From: Oegoconia quadripuncta
Taxonomy: Eukaryota > Arthropoda > Insecta > Lepidoptera > Autostichidae
Direction: 5' to 3'
Assembly (NCBI GenBank): GCA_949316235.1
Contig: OX438758.1
Span: 18,371,694 to 18,435,693, forward strand
Length of the DNA: 64,000 bases
Made by a program: the position numbers and the translations under genes. Positions 21,097 to 31,048 of the stretch are shown here, piece by piece. Within the stretch, counting starts at the first letter, position 1. Each line of letters starts with the position of its first letter. Below the pieces are notes generated by a model. It ran no database searches. It worked only from the letters and a program-made list of their open reading frames with translations, and was not told the origin of the DNA.

Positions 21097-21163
21097 CAAA
21101 CTTCAAGTATTCTTATCAACGTGAGATACATGGTATCATTTGTTGAATATCAATTTAAATATT
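21097..21163 (-). repeat. N10 LINE tail fragment
   Basis: AACGTGAGATACATGGTATC and ATTTGTTGAATATCAATTTA match the N10 tail (16176-16366). Confidence 0.55.
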
Positions 21164-21222
21164 CGGTCCTTACCTATGAAATTGGCGTTTTCTCCATACA
21201 AACATTTTTGTTTTTTGTTCAA
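21164..21222. repeat. MITE M1 terminal fragment
   Basis: TTCGGTCCTTACCTATGAAA, then TTGGCGTTTTCTCCATACAA, matches the M1 end (56353 onward) with the intervening 27 bp deleted. Confidence 0.6.
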
Positions 21223-21261
21223 TTGGATCAATTGTTATAGTACAAAAGTGGATTTGCGCTG

Positions 21262-21905
21262 CATTTACTTTTGCTGCACAATATTCTGCCATTATTAAGT
21301 TTCAAAATTCAGAATGCATTAATTAAGGTTGCTTACTTTGACGTGTATTTATATACTAGAAATATGTTTATTTGTAAAAAATCAAAAAGAATATTTTATT
21401 GAAAAGATTGAGACTCGCAATAATTTACGCTCTAGGTACAGATATAACTTATGCATGCCTCCTGGACCTTATAGCGACATTTATTATAAAAGTTCTTATG
21501 TTACTGGAATCAGAGTATACAACCATTTACCAGAATACATTAAGGAATTAGTAGGCATTCAGTTTAAAAAAAAGCTGAAGGAATGGTTGCTATGTAAAGT
21601 TTTTTATAATATAGAAGAATATTTTAGGAATATATACTGATCCTTGTACTATGTTAATGTTCTGTGTTGATGTGGTGACAGTTTTAATGACATTGTTTTA
21701 ATAATATTTGACATACCTAATTTTAATGCGATGCTTTTCTTTTAAATTATTGTACGTCCGAAATGGACAAGCTGTTGTGTCAAAAATAAGATTAACATCT
21801 CCTGTACACAGTTTTACAATAAAATTCTATTCTATTCTATTCTATTAAAAGAACTATAAAGGAAAATGCAACTTCACTCGCCGAGATCCCGCCAAAAAGC
21901 CCATT
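21262..21905 (+). repeat. repeat X copy, interrupted by a LINE
   Basis: 21262-21327 (TTTTGCTGCACAATATTCTG..) and 21846-21905 (GAACTATAAAGGAAAATGCA, ACTTCACTCGCCGAGATCCC) are adjacent in the 41095-41480 copy. Here a 516 bp LINE separates them with ATTAA on both sides. 21920-22010 resembles the left end of X again (ACTCATTCCTCTCGGTGTAG). Confidence 0.65.
21329..21640 (+). pseudogene. LINE ORF2 C-terminus (family N4)
   Basis: The frame contains YSDIYYKSSYVTGIRVYNHL, PEYIKELVG, FKKKLKEWLLCKVFYNIEEY, the usual NxLP-like then FKkkLKe.L pattern of a jockey/CR1-type C-terminus. A 200 bp 3' UTR ending in (ATTCT)n at 21823-21845 follows. The first residues may read through the truncation point. The insertion into repeat X, with ATTAA direct repeats, defines both ends (about 21328-21843). 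Confidence 0.7.
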
Positions 21906-22021
21906 GACAGGTTTTTTTTATCTTTTTTTGTTTAACTCATTCCTCTCGGTGTAGGCAAAGGGAACTAAATCGATACAGCCATGTCTTATTTCTTTTATTT
22001 CTATAGTTTAGTGAAGGCAGT

Positions 22022-22066
22022 GGTGTCGATTCGGATGTACACCAACTAAACTAAAACCAGTTTTAA
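22022..22066 (+). repeat. solo arm of MITE M2
   Basis: GGTGTCGATTCGGATGTACA continues to CCAGTTTT, matching the M2 left arm at 15509-15551 with two changes. No right arm is nearby. Confidence 0.7.
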
Positions 22067-22280
22067 ATATTCTATAATATGCAAATGATCGTTTTCTCTA
22101 TGATTCAACGAAAAACAGCAAATTCAACATAACCCCCTATATGTATATAGCAATGTAATTACTGTGGGAGTATTCGCATATACTCCATGCACTCTACACT
22201 ACAGCCTACATGGACATTTAGACAGCTGACAGAGTACAGTCTTCTAGGAAAAATGTAAAAATGCTGTGATTTTGTCGGTA

Positions 22281-22350
22281 GGGTGTGGGGGGGGGGGGGG
22301 GGGGGAGTGAGGGTGTGTGGGGGGGGGGAGTGAGGGTGTGAGGGGGAGGT
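22281..22350 (+). repeat. G-tract array
   Basis: A run of 19 G (22287-22305) and a run of 10 G (22319-22328) are separated by AGTGAGGGTGTGT, followed by further GGG tracts. The plus strand has ample potential for G-quadruplex folding. Run lengths may be uncertain because of sequencing. Confidence 0.9.
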
Positions 22351-22444
22351 GTGTGTATGTGTCGAGTACCAGTGTTGATCATCTTATAGGAGTTACAGTG
22401 GGAGGGCTGAGGAGGCGAGATCTGTTATTGCAGCTTACCAATTA

Positions 22445-22762
22445 TTTTTTATGCACGACGGGTTCGTACTTGACCTCAATCACACCTGATGTTAAGTGAA
22501 GATGAGGTCGAAGGTGGAAGCGTACTGACCCGGAAACCCCAACACATTTGGGAGACTGGCTATCTTATCTCTGACAACCGGAACACAACAATGCTATTAA
22601 CATTGCTGCTTGCCGGCAGATTTAGGTAAGATGGTGGTAGCTAGCCAGGCGGACATTTAGAATGGCCTACCACCAAACCAAACCGAGTACCCCGCTGGGG
22701 ATCGAACCCGCGACCTCCGAATCGTAAACCCAATGTTGTTTACATTGAATCACGGAGGCGGT
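22445..22762 (-). mobile_element. SINE-A, full length
   Basis: From the tail complement (TTTTTTATGCACGACGGG) to GGAGGCGGT. B-box complement GGGATCGAACC at 22697-22707. Close to the consensus. Confidence 0.9.
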
Positions 22763-23275
22763 GGAATTACTTACGTACTTTATAAGCTACCCCCATTCAC
22801 TTATCTCTCGGAGAAAATCCATGCCGTCTTTCCATAGCTCGTTGAGCGACTGTTTGAACTGTACAATACAGGCACACACTTTCTATACATAGTTACGTAT
22901 GTGGGCGGCGTGGGTCGGTATAATATAATTATATGAATATATAATCAGCCTATGTTTTCATTAATATGTCTAGCGTTAGGTTAGGTATGCAGTAGAGAGC
23001 TAATGACGTAGAAAACTACGTGTTTAATGTCGATACAAAGTGTACCAGCGCAATGGGACATGAATATTAGAATGAATAAGTATTAGAATAAATGAACCCA
23101 ATCTTGCATAAAAACTAGAAAAAATGACTGTGGAATTGGAGCACTTTCTTTGAACTTGCAACATACATATGTAGCTTCATAAAAATTATAACTATTTGGT
23201 AATTGAAACGACATTAATAACATAGACATCCCTTTCCTCCATATTGCCATGCCTAGTATGTACTATGTTAGTACT
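22763..23275. other. mostly no feature; RTE-like scrap near 22790-22870
   Basis: The minus strand of 22795-22860 reads SLNELWKDGMDFLREISEWG, possibly the last residues of an RTE-type ORF2. Otherwise nothing. Confidence 0.3.
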
Positions 23276-23585
23276 TTTTTTTTTATATTAGAGGGCGGCA
23301 AACGAGCATGCGGGTCACCTGATGGAAAGCAATCACCGCCGCCCATGGACACCCGCAACACCAAAAGGGTCACAGATGCGTTGCCGGCCTTTGAGGAAGG
23401 TGTAGGCTCGTTTCTTGAAGGTTCCAATGTACCACAGGGTGGTCGTACGTGGTAGGAAGTTTCTTGAGAAACGTACAGTGGTAGACTTCCACTCATCCAG
23501 GTGATGTGGATGGAAATTTAATTTTCGGCGAGAAGTGTATCGGTTAAATTGAGCAGCGGGTATTAGCTCGAACAGTTGTTCAACT
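23276..23585 (-). pseudogene. N1 LINE C-terminus and tail with 40 bp deletion
   Basis: Same protein as 2042-2380 on the minus strand. The segment encoding [13 protein letters not shown] is deleted so CGTACGACCACCCTGTGG joins TACATTGGAACC directly. Tail complement TTTTTTTTATATTAGAGGG. Confidence 0.75.
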
Positions 23586-23694
23586 TACCTATGTATTGTA
23601 ACTATGACATGTGTAATGCAATAAGCATATGAATGAATGAATGAAAATATAAGAAACTAAGGGATATCCGTATGCGAACGAAAGTCACTTAATA

Positions 23695-23939
23695 CAGGGT
23701 GAAATTTAATTCCATGTTTACTGATGACTCCACTCCTAATTACGAACAACTTTCCACTACGAATCATAGCCGAATTTAGTCGAAAATTGTTGGAGTTCAA
23801 TACTAAAGATTGCTTCAGAATTATTTACTTTATATGGGTAATCGAAAATTTTTTCATCGAATTCGACTATGGTTCCTTGGGGAAAGTTGTTCGTAATCAA
23901 GAGTGACGTAAGGAATTACACGAATTCAAATTCACCCTG
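23695..23939. mobile_element. MITE family M5, best copy
   Basis: Ends CAGGGTGAAATTTAATTCC and GAATTCAAATTCACCCTG, with TA at 23693-23694 and 23940-23941. Internal CGAACAACTTTCCACTACGA pairs with GGGAAAGTTGTTCG. Length 245 bp. No coding potential beyond a chance 60-codon frame. Confidence 0.8.
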
Positions 23940-23944
23940 TATAA

Positions 23945-24128
23945 CGGATTATTAGTAAGTTGAATGGCAGTGGGAGGGCACATAGCTGGAAGAACCTACT
24001 CGAGCTGAGACCACTCACCTGCAAGCGCAGGGACGACTTGATGAAGGCCTCGGGAAATCGCTGGATGCAGGCCTTTATGCAAGACGTCGAGTCACCGCAT
24101 GGCTCAATCACACCAGGGGGGTAGGATT
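23945..24128 (+). pseudogene. RTE-like LINE 3' fragment
   Basis: Broken plus frames give RSWKTYS, KRRDDLMKASGNRWMQAFMQ, matching the RRDDL..aG.nWmqaA.dr end of RTE ORF2. Confidence 0.55.
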
Positions 24129-24189
24129 GAGCCAATGAATTATACGAATTCGATAATTTAATTATTATCATCTAAATAATCTAATATCA

Positions 24190-24392
24190 GAGAGTAAGTC
24201 TAGGACAACTGTGGGTTTCTTGCGCCGCTTCTTTTCCCGCAGATGATTTCCCTTTCCGAAGCGGTGGTAGCTTGGACATACTGACTGACCGAAAAATGCT
24301 TGCCCTATTTTTATTTCCAATAGATTTAAATTGACATTCAACAAATGATATCATGTATATTACGTTGAAATAAAATGCTTTGAGTTTGAGTT
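24190..24392 (+). mobile_element. N10 LINE 3' UTR
   Basis: CTGTGGGTTTCTTGCGCCGC and TTCTTTTCCCGCAG form an inverted pair typical of this family. Then come TTGACATTCAACAAATGATA and the TTTGAGTTTGAGTTTG tail. Confidence 0.7.
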
Positions 24393-24395
24393 TGA

Positions 24396-24644
24396 CAGGG
24401 GGTCTACTGTCTAACGAAAATAGCTTCGGACGGCCGTAACTTCGGACTTTTTCTTTTGCTAGGAATCCTTTATTTGCATAACTTCAAACATTCCTTGCGT
24501 CCCGTACTAACTTCTGATGTCTAACTATATACAACAAAAGTAAAATAATGACGATTGGTTTATAATGGACACAGCAAACTGCAAAAGAAAAAGTCCGAAG
24601 TTACGGCCGTCCGAAGCTATCTTCGTAAGAGAGTAAACCCCCTG
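24396..24644. mobile_element. MITE family M4 (249 bp, 63 bp TIRs)
   Basis: The left arm (24396-24459) runs CAGGGGGTCTACTGTCTAAC to TTTTTCTTTTGC. The right arm (24581-24644) is its inverse with about four mismatches and ends ACCCCCTG. Each arm contains the palindrome ACGGCCGT flanked by TTCGGA/TCCGAA. No coding frame and no clear target duplication. It abuts SINE-A debris on the right. Confidence 0.75.
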
Positions 24645-24815
24645 ATGTTAAGTAAAAATGAGGCTGAAGGCGGAAGCGCTTTCACTCGGAGTTCCCTACT
24701 TATTTGGGAAACTGGACTATTTACAAAACCAGCCAAACCGAGTACTAAACATGCGCCCTGCAGGGAATCGAATCCGCGACTTCCGTTTTGTAAAGGCAAA
24801 TATACAGTACACGGT
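24644..24815 (-). mobile_element. SINE-A, old and shortened
   Basis: Body pieces GATGTTAAGTAAAAATGAGG and the B-box complement GGAATCGAATCC are recognisable, with large internal deletions. Confidence 0.6.
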
Positions 24816-25084
24816 TTCTCCTAAATAAACTTCTCTGGTGGTGTCAAATGAATATGTTTTCTGAAAATTTTTATCTGTGGACACTGTTTGTCAAAGAATT
24901 ATTATTTTACCAATATGTTTCTTGTTATGCTTTGACTGTTTGTGTTCTTAAAATAAATAAAAAAATTGTCAAATTAACAACAATTATTTTTTTCTTAAAT
25001 ATAATTTTATTGTAAATATATTGTAACCCATTCAATTTTAACGGTAACCATTGTCAGTAACATAATAAGAATCCTTAATTGGCA

Positions 25085-25260
25085 TAACTTTGTTTTATTT
25101 ATTTATCTTAACACTTTATTGTATATAAGCATACACGTCAAACAAAACAAAAACAACAGGAGAATATTAAAATATACAAAAGGCGAGCTTATCTCTATAA
25201 GAGATCTCTTCCAGCCAACCTCAGTAAGGAGACAAATAGATGAGGTAACGTAAAAGTAGA
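25085..25260 (-). repeat. N6 LINE 3' UTR
   Basis: On the minus strand: GGCTGGAAGAGATCTCTTAT, AGAGATAAGCTCGCC, then AATAAAGTGTTAAGA-type end. Matches 29690-29818 and 57870-57990. The 64-codon minus frame here is not a gene. Confidence 0.6.
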
Positions 25261-25706
25261 CAGCGAGTACACTTACAAAAATAGTAGTTATAAACAAACA
25301 TACAACTAATAAATGGAGAAAATATTATTGGTATTAGTTTTCTGTATAAGAATTTGTAATAATGCTGTTGATTCTATGTAAATAAATAAAATAAATAAAA
25401 AATAAGTAATAATTCAGCTACTGATTCGGCTCTAATAAACGAATATATGTGACATTTATCAGTGTGTCTGCCAGTCCATAGAACAAAGCAGTTCAGAGTT
25501 CCAGTGAAGTGAACCATGAAGAAGGCGTGGTGGATAACGGTGGGTATTCCAATAAAAATACCCTACATTGCGTCCCGTTGGTGTAGCGGTTTGCTAACAA
25601 TACTATGAGCAACCGCTTTAATAGTGCAGTTGCATTGGCACGCAGATATAGTATAAGAGGATAGAACAACTAGATGTGTCTTTTTTTTTCTGAACTTACT
25701 AAACAG
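25261..25706. other. no gene; A/T-rich, short SINE-like scrap
   Basis: CGTCCCGTTGGTGTAGCGGT near 25569 resembles a tRNA-like head, but no body follows. Confidence 0.3.
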
Positions 25707-26020
25707 TTTTTTATGCACAATGGGTTAGCTGATCTCCATCACGTTTTCACATTAAGTGAAGACGAGGCCGAAGGTGGAAGCGTACTGGTCCGGAAACCTC
25801 CATCATATTTGGGGTCTGGCTATCTTATCTCTGACAACCGGAACACAAATGCCAATAACATTGCTGTTAATCGGGAGACTTTAGATAAGATGGTGGTAGT
25901 TAGCCAGGCGGATAGGCGGACCAACCAAACCGGAGTACTAAACATGTACCCCGCTGGGGATCGAACCCGCGATCTTCGATTGGTGAACCCTATATTGTAT
26001 ACATTGGCAACGGAGGCGGT
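25707..26020 (-). mobile_element. SINE-A, full length but diverged
   Basis: Tail complement TTTTTTATGCACAATGGG to GGAGGCGGT. B-box complement GGGATCGAACC is intact, with many changes elsewhere. The 136-codon plus frame across it is a shadow. Confidence 0.85.
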
Positions 26021-26074
26021 TCAAAATAATAAAAAAAAACAAATATTAAGAAATTCCTACCTACCTACCTTCTG

Positions 26075-26465
26075 TTACCTATGAAATTGGAGTTTTTTTC
26101 TTCGTTAATCATATGTACCAATTCCTGCGATTTTCAAAGCTATATCCAAATTTGTTTTTTATTTGGAAAATGGAATATTATTTCAAGGTTTCACGTGAAA
26201 TATTTTTTTAATTTCTGGGGCTAAATCACATAATAAAAAAAATTCATGTGCTTCCCATAATCATTTCTCAGAACTTTTATAAAGCGGTTACTTTTAAAAA
26301 TTAATGCTGCCTATACTTAACTTAATGTTATCCGATAATACACAACAAAGTTTAGCTAAATTTGGATTTGCCGTTCCCAAAAAAAAATCAAAAATGTTTG
26401 TATGGAGAAAACAGTCTTAATGAAATTCTTCATACAAAACGCCAATTTCATAGGTAAGGACCTAA
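26075..26465 (-). mobile_element. MITE family M1, reverse copy
   Basis: Right end CGCCAATTTCATAGGTAAGG, then ACCTAA, followed by TA. The left end has lost about 10 bp of the terminal TTAGGTCCTT. Reverse-complementary to 27318-27738. Confidence 0.75.
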
Positions 26466-26543
26466 TATAAAAGTAAGCATTTGGTACAATGATAACTATG
26501 TCCGTTATTTAAAATTAAACACTGACCAATTACTAACAGGTGT

Positions 26544-26597
26544 ATTATTTCCCGTGTCCTTCAGCTGACCTACACAGCTGAAGGCAAAGGAAATAAT
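26544..26597. repeat. imperfect hairpin
   Basis: ATTATTTCC...CTTCAGCTG pairs with CAGCTGAAG...GGAAATAAT around ACCTACA, with 5 bp of mismatch inside the stem. Confidence 0.6.
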
Positions 26598-26767
26598 TAA
26601 TGTCATCGAACTCCCCATAAGTCGCATAAATCATTGATTAGGATACCAACCAGTAGGGCAATCAATTATTTAGAACAACGAAGGCGTGTTATTTCTTTAA
26701 TATTGATCCCGTGGGTTTTGGTGCTTTTTTATTGCCACACATGATTTCCATTTTAGAAGCGATGGTA

Positions 26768-27099
26768 ACTCCGTGGCTCAATGTAAACAACATTGGGTTT
26801 ACGATTCGGAGGTCGCGGGTTCGATCCCCAGCGGGGTTCATGTTTAAGTACTCTACTCGATTTGGTTGGTGGAAGGACATTTTAAATGTCCGCCTGGCTG
26901 GCTACCACCATCTTATCTAAATCTGCCGCCAAACAGCAATGTTAATAGCATTGTTGTGTTTCGGTTTTCAGAGATAATATCCAGTCCCCCAAATGTGTTG
27001 GGGTTTCCGGGACAGTACGCTTCCACCTTCGACCTCACCTTCACTTAACATCAGGTGTGATTGAGGTCAAGTACCAACCCGTTGTGCATAAAAAAAAAA
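26768..27099 (+). mobile_element. SINE-A, full length
   Basis: Head CTCCGTGGCTCAATG, B-box GGTTCGATCCC at 26818-26828, and tail GTTGTGCAT plus A10. Confidence 0.9.
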
Positions 27100-27317
27100 C
27101 TTGGACAACGAATGAGCATAGGCATATGAAAAATATTTAGTTATTCATCCATCATCGCTATGACACATCAGTGGCAGTTCAAGGGGGGTCAAACTCATTC
27201 TGGTTAATTCGACAAATCTCTCTACACTTGCTGGTATACGAAAATTTTAAATAAACTATTAATAACTGCCATAAATTGATTAAAATTTAAAAAATGCGCA
27301 GAAAATGATTGCATATA

Positions 27318-27738
27318 TTAGGTCCTTATCTATGAAATTGGCGTTTTGTATGAAGAATTTCATTAAGACTGTTTTCTTCATACAAACATTTTAGATTTTT
27401 TTTTGGGAACGGCAAATCCAAATTTAGCTAAACTTTGTGTGTATTATCGGATAACATTAAGTTAAGTATAGGCAGCGTTAATTTTTAAAAGTAACAGCTT
27501 TATAAAAGTTTCAGCGAATCTAAGAAATGATTATGGGAAGCACATGAAAAGAGCTCTGTTAAAAATTTTTTTGTTATGTGATTTAGCCCAGAAATTAAAA
27601 AATATTTCATGTGAAACCTTGAAATAATATTCAATTTTCCAAATAAAAAACAAATTTGGATATAGCTTTGAAAATCGCAGAAATTCGTACATATGATTAA
27701 CTAAGAAAAAAACTCAAATTTCATAGGTAAATACCCAA
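27318..27738 (+). mobile_element. MITE family M1
   Basis: Starts TTAGGTCCTTATCTATGAAA and ends TTTCATAGGTAAATACCCAA, with TA on both sides (27316-27317 and 27739-27740). About 420 bp, AT-rich, no coding frame. The TA duplication points to a Tc1/mariner-type transposase as driver. It has long internal segments shared with copies at 26075 and 56353. Confidence 0.85.
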
Positions 27739-27754
27739 TATAAAGGATCGACGT

Positions 27755-27910
27755 GTTATAAGTTTTGTGTCTATGTGTACGTCTGTGCTAATGCAGAGCC
27801 AAAACGATTGAAGCGATCGGGGAAAGTGTATTTTTATGCTGTTTTCAATATAGTTCTTAACAATATTTGATGAAAATCGGTTAAGCCGTTTCTAAAATTT
27901 GTAGCTTTTA
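27755..27910 (+). repeat. interspersed repeat with ATCGGTTAAGCCGTTT
   Basis: GATGAAAATCGGTTAAGCCG near the right end parallels 9335-9360. Boundaries are uncertain. Confidence 0.35.
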
Positions 27911-28110
27911 AGAGTTGATTTGTTTATTTCGATGACATCATTTTCTTTAATGGGTTTTTTAAATTATCAAGTTCTAGTTACTTTTAAATTCGCTAAAAAA
28001 TAATTATATGTTCGCCCTTGGAGCAGTACTTGAGTCAAGGACGCCTAAGAATCTTGGGCCCCGACCGCGCCTATAAATAAAATAAATTTTTTTGGTGGTG
28101 TAGTGTAGTG

Positions 28111-28330
28111 GCGACCGATTGGTGTAGTGGATAGTGACCCTGTCAGCGAAACCAAAAATAGCGCGACGGGTAAATGTTTGTGTGATGAATATGACCATTT
28201 ATTCCTGAGTCATGGATGTTTATATAAATATTTATGTATGTTTATCCGTTATCTAGTATCCATAGTGCAAGCTTTGCTTAGTTTGGGACTAGATGATTGG
28301 TGTAAGTGTCCGAAATATAAAAAAAAATAA
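28111..28330 (+). mobile_element. SINE-B
   Basis: GACCGATTGGTGTAGTGGAT head, B-box region damaged (AAAAATAGCGCGACGGG), then AGTCATGGATGTTTATATAA, GTATCCATAGTGCAAGC and ACTAGATGATTGGTG. Confidence 0.75.
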
Positions 28331-29039
28331 AAAAATAAAAATATTTTATTTCAGACAAACACAGTCCATAGGTGTTAGTACAAATGTCTATGTCTCATCC
28401 AGTGGAGCTAGAGCACTGCACCTAATGCACATGGAAGCATCGGTGAAAGTGCGTGTCGTACCCACCGAGGTCGCGGCACGATTGTTTGTAGGTTTTTGTG
28501 TGATTAACTTCAAACCAGATGTTTTCATCGCTTAGATAGTTGTGGAAATTACATAGACAATGGAAAGTTTTACTAATTGACACTATTTGCAGTAAAAGTA
28601 ATATATTTATGTACTGTAGGCGTGATACTTGATGGAGCCACGTATAGCCTAAACCTCAGCCGATTAGAATAAAATGAGGTGTCGTAGGATGCATGGTTTC
28701 AAATGTTAGGCCTCGGTCAAAAAAAACATAAAACATATCAATATTTTATATATAAAAAAAATCTGAATGTTCCAAAAGGATCTTACATTGATTCCCCAAC
28801 GCCTGCTTTAAGAAATTTATATGTAAAAAATTTTAATATATATATGAGGCAACGCGGCCAGCCTTCTGGGTACCATTCCACCATCCAGAGACTTAGGGCT
28901 AGTTTTTTTTTGGTATTTTTTTTATGTAATAAATTGTATAATTATTGTTTATAAATATTGTACAAATGATAAAATTAAAATATATATATAACAGTGATAA
29001 TAACTATAGTTAAGTATAGAAAATACTAAACTGTCAGGC
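28331..29039. other. no identified gene
   Basis: Plus frames at 28293-28535 and 28703-28954 have no recognised domain. The second ends in poly-T-coded Phe and may precede the N2 tail as a LINE remnant. Confidence 0.25.
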
Positions 29040-29118
29040 CCTCTCCTGTAATGTCCCTGTACCCTGTACCCTGTGTACCTACAAAATAAAGCATTTTTTG
29101 ATTTTCGATTTTGATTGC
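29040..29118 (+). repeat. N2 LINE terminal tail
   Basis: CCCTGTGTACCTACAAAATA and AAGCATTTTTTGATTTTCGA match the end of 41985-42780 (reverse strand there). Confidence 0.6.
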
Positions 29119-29246
29119 CATGCCCAAACGGGGCGTCACAAATATTTATTTAAGACCTAGTTTTACTCGTAAGCATGTACTACTAATATTTGTGATACTG
29201 CAATAGACATACTGGATACTGAAAGTTGAAAATTTATTATGTAGAT

Positions 29247-29302
29247 ATTAGTGGCGTGTCCTCCATACAGGCAGAAAGGCAGTGCCTACCCTAGCAAATT
29301 GT
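29247..29302. repeat. long-range inverted repeat, left copy
   Basis: ATTAGTGGCGTGTCCTCCAT to CCTAGCAAATTGT is the inverse of 32151-32206, with about 3 mismatches in 56 bp. Confidence 0.9.
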
Positions 29303-29344
29303 AAGCTTTCGTCGAAAAGCTTTGTCAAGAAAGCTGATTCATAC

Positions 29345-29818
29345 TGATGTGAATAGAAATATTTGCAACTGGCAAAGAATGATGCGGAATAAACTGCCGA
29401 AATTATTTCAGGACAGCCCTTCAATTGCAGTATTTAAGAAAAGGTTAAAAGAGAATTACCTCTCCCATCTTTCGTGATATTATTGTGTGTATGTAGGTTT
29501 ATATATATATATATATATATATTATATTTTATGTTATGTATTTATATCGCAGTAGGTAATATATATATATTATGTTTAACGTAAGTTTATTATTTGGTTA
29601 TCTTTTCTTTTTATTTGTTTCATTATTCGTTGTAGTATTTTTTTCTTTTGCACACAATTTGCTGCTAAACCCCAAATTTACTCCGTTTTCTGCTTCAATG
29701 CTCAGGTTGATTGGAAGAGATCTCTTAAAGATATAAGTCCACCTTTGTACATTACCTATTGTTTGCACACTGTTATATGTAATTTTTTGGTGCAATAAAT
29801 AAGTTATTATTTTGTAGT
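29345..29818 (+). pseudogene. N6 LINE C-terminus and 3' UTR
   Basis: A plus frame ending at about 29478 reads WQRMMRNKLPKLF, then SIAVFKKRLKENYLSHLS and stop, a normal N.LP..f..s.s...FKk.LK C-terminus. The 3' UTR includes (AT)n at 29499-29522, GGAAGAGATCTCTTAAAGAT and the terminal TTTTGGTGCAATAAATAAG. Confidence 0.65.
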
Positions 29819-30045
29819 TGTATTTTTTCTCATTTACAGTATAGCAAATTTTATCATTCTACATACCCTGTGACAAAACGCTATGCAAGCCACTAACGCT
29901 AGATACGGTATAAAGCTCAAACGACAGTTTCTTTTTTGGAATGAAAACATTAATCGTTCAGATAAAATAGCGCGAAAAACAACCAAAAACGTTCCGTTCG
30001 AACGTTAAAACCGTTTCGTAAAATGGCGAAATTGGTGTCTTTGTA

Positions 30046-30150
30046 GGTCATCATCATCTGATTTAAGAGCCATGCTCTTGTCGGTGGAGATTTTTCCATA
30101 TCTCTCTGCTCTCCGCCTTCCTCTTGACCTCCTGATACGACACGACGTAG
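30046..30150 (-). pseudogene. N8 LINE fragment
   Basis: Near-identical over 100 bp to 60520-60620 (AAGAGCCATGCTCTTGTCGG, TCTCCGCCTTCCTCTTGACC). The minus strand encodes the terminal SREIWKNLHRQEHGS region. Confidence 0.65.
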
Positions 30151-30235
30151 GTAGGTAGGTAAAGAAACTTAGGCAAACTAAAAAACTAAAACTAAACTAA
30201 ACTAACTTAACTCTCGTACTTTGTAGGTCATGAAA

Positions 30236-30336
30236 AAAAAAATTGTTTCTTTGGGAAAGTTGCTTGTAATCATGAGTTCACGCATTTCTTTTGGTATCAA
30301 GATAAAATTAAATAATTTTAAAAGTCACCCTGTATA
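30236..30336 (+). repeat. MITE M5 right-end fragment
   Basis: GGGAAAGTTGCTTGTAATCA and the terminal AAAGTCACCCTG followed by TA. Confidence 0.5.
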
Positions 30337-30528
30337 GACCACAGACCACGATAACCGTGTACTTTACTGCCAAAGTAAACTTTGATTACCTTGGATTATG
30401 GGCCTCTTCCGTTTGCGCTTCGTCATAGACAACATAAGATTTTTACCGACCTATAAATAGCTACCGAAACCGAATATATATTACTCCTACTTAGGGATAA
30501 ATTCTAGGTTAACGGTTCTAGGGTTTTA

Positions 30529-30745
30529 ACCGCCTCCGTGGCTCAATGTGAACAACATTGGGTTTACGATTCGGAGGTCGCGGGTTCGATCCCCAGCGGG
30601 GTACATGTTTAAGTACTCGGTTTGGTTGGTGGGTATTATAAATGTCCGCATGGCTAGCTACATCTATCTAAATCTGCCGCCAAGCAGCAATGTTCATAGC
30701 ATTGTTGTGTTCCGGTTGTCAGAGATAAGTGCCAGTCCCCCAAAT
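30529..30745 (+). mobile_element. SINE-A, 3'-truncated
   Basis: Complete head with B-box GGTTCGATCCC (30583-30593). Ends at CCAGTCCCCCAAAT, where other sequence begins. Confidence 0.85.
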
Positions 30746-30755
30746 CACCTCACCA

Positions 30756-31048
30756 GGAGCCTGATTCTCACATACTCAAGATTTCAATGTCGAACGACAT
30801 CAATAGGTTTGTCACTTTTACACACGTATATAAGTGTGAAAGAGATAGACATGCCAATGTCTATCGATAGACAAATGTCGAGTGTGCGAGAATAGGGGTC
30901 CTGGGCCCCAATTCTCGCGCGTTCGACATATCACTGCCGATAGACATTAGTATGTCTATCTCTTTCACACTTACATGCATGTGCAAAAGCGACAGATCTA
31001 TGGATGTCTATCGACAGAGAAATGTCGAATACGCGAGAATTGGGGTCC
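30756..31048. mobile_element. two M7 MITEs back to back
   Basis: Unit A (30756-30901) and unit B (30903-31048), 146 bp each, share GTGTGAAAGAGATAGACAT and CCAATGTCTATCGATAGAC but in opposite orientation. They meet at GGGGTCCTGGGCCCC. Unit ends are GGGGTCC / GGGCCCCAATTCTCGCG. The whole can fold into one long hairpin. No coding frame. Confidence 0.7.

Noticed and set aside
25674..26084. 136-codon plus frame
   Set aside because: It reads through a SINE-A copy on the wrong strand; the same peptide pieces (PAGDRTRDLR) appear at other SINE-A copies.
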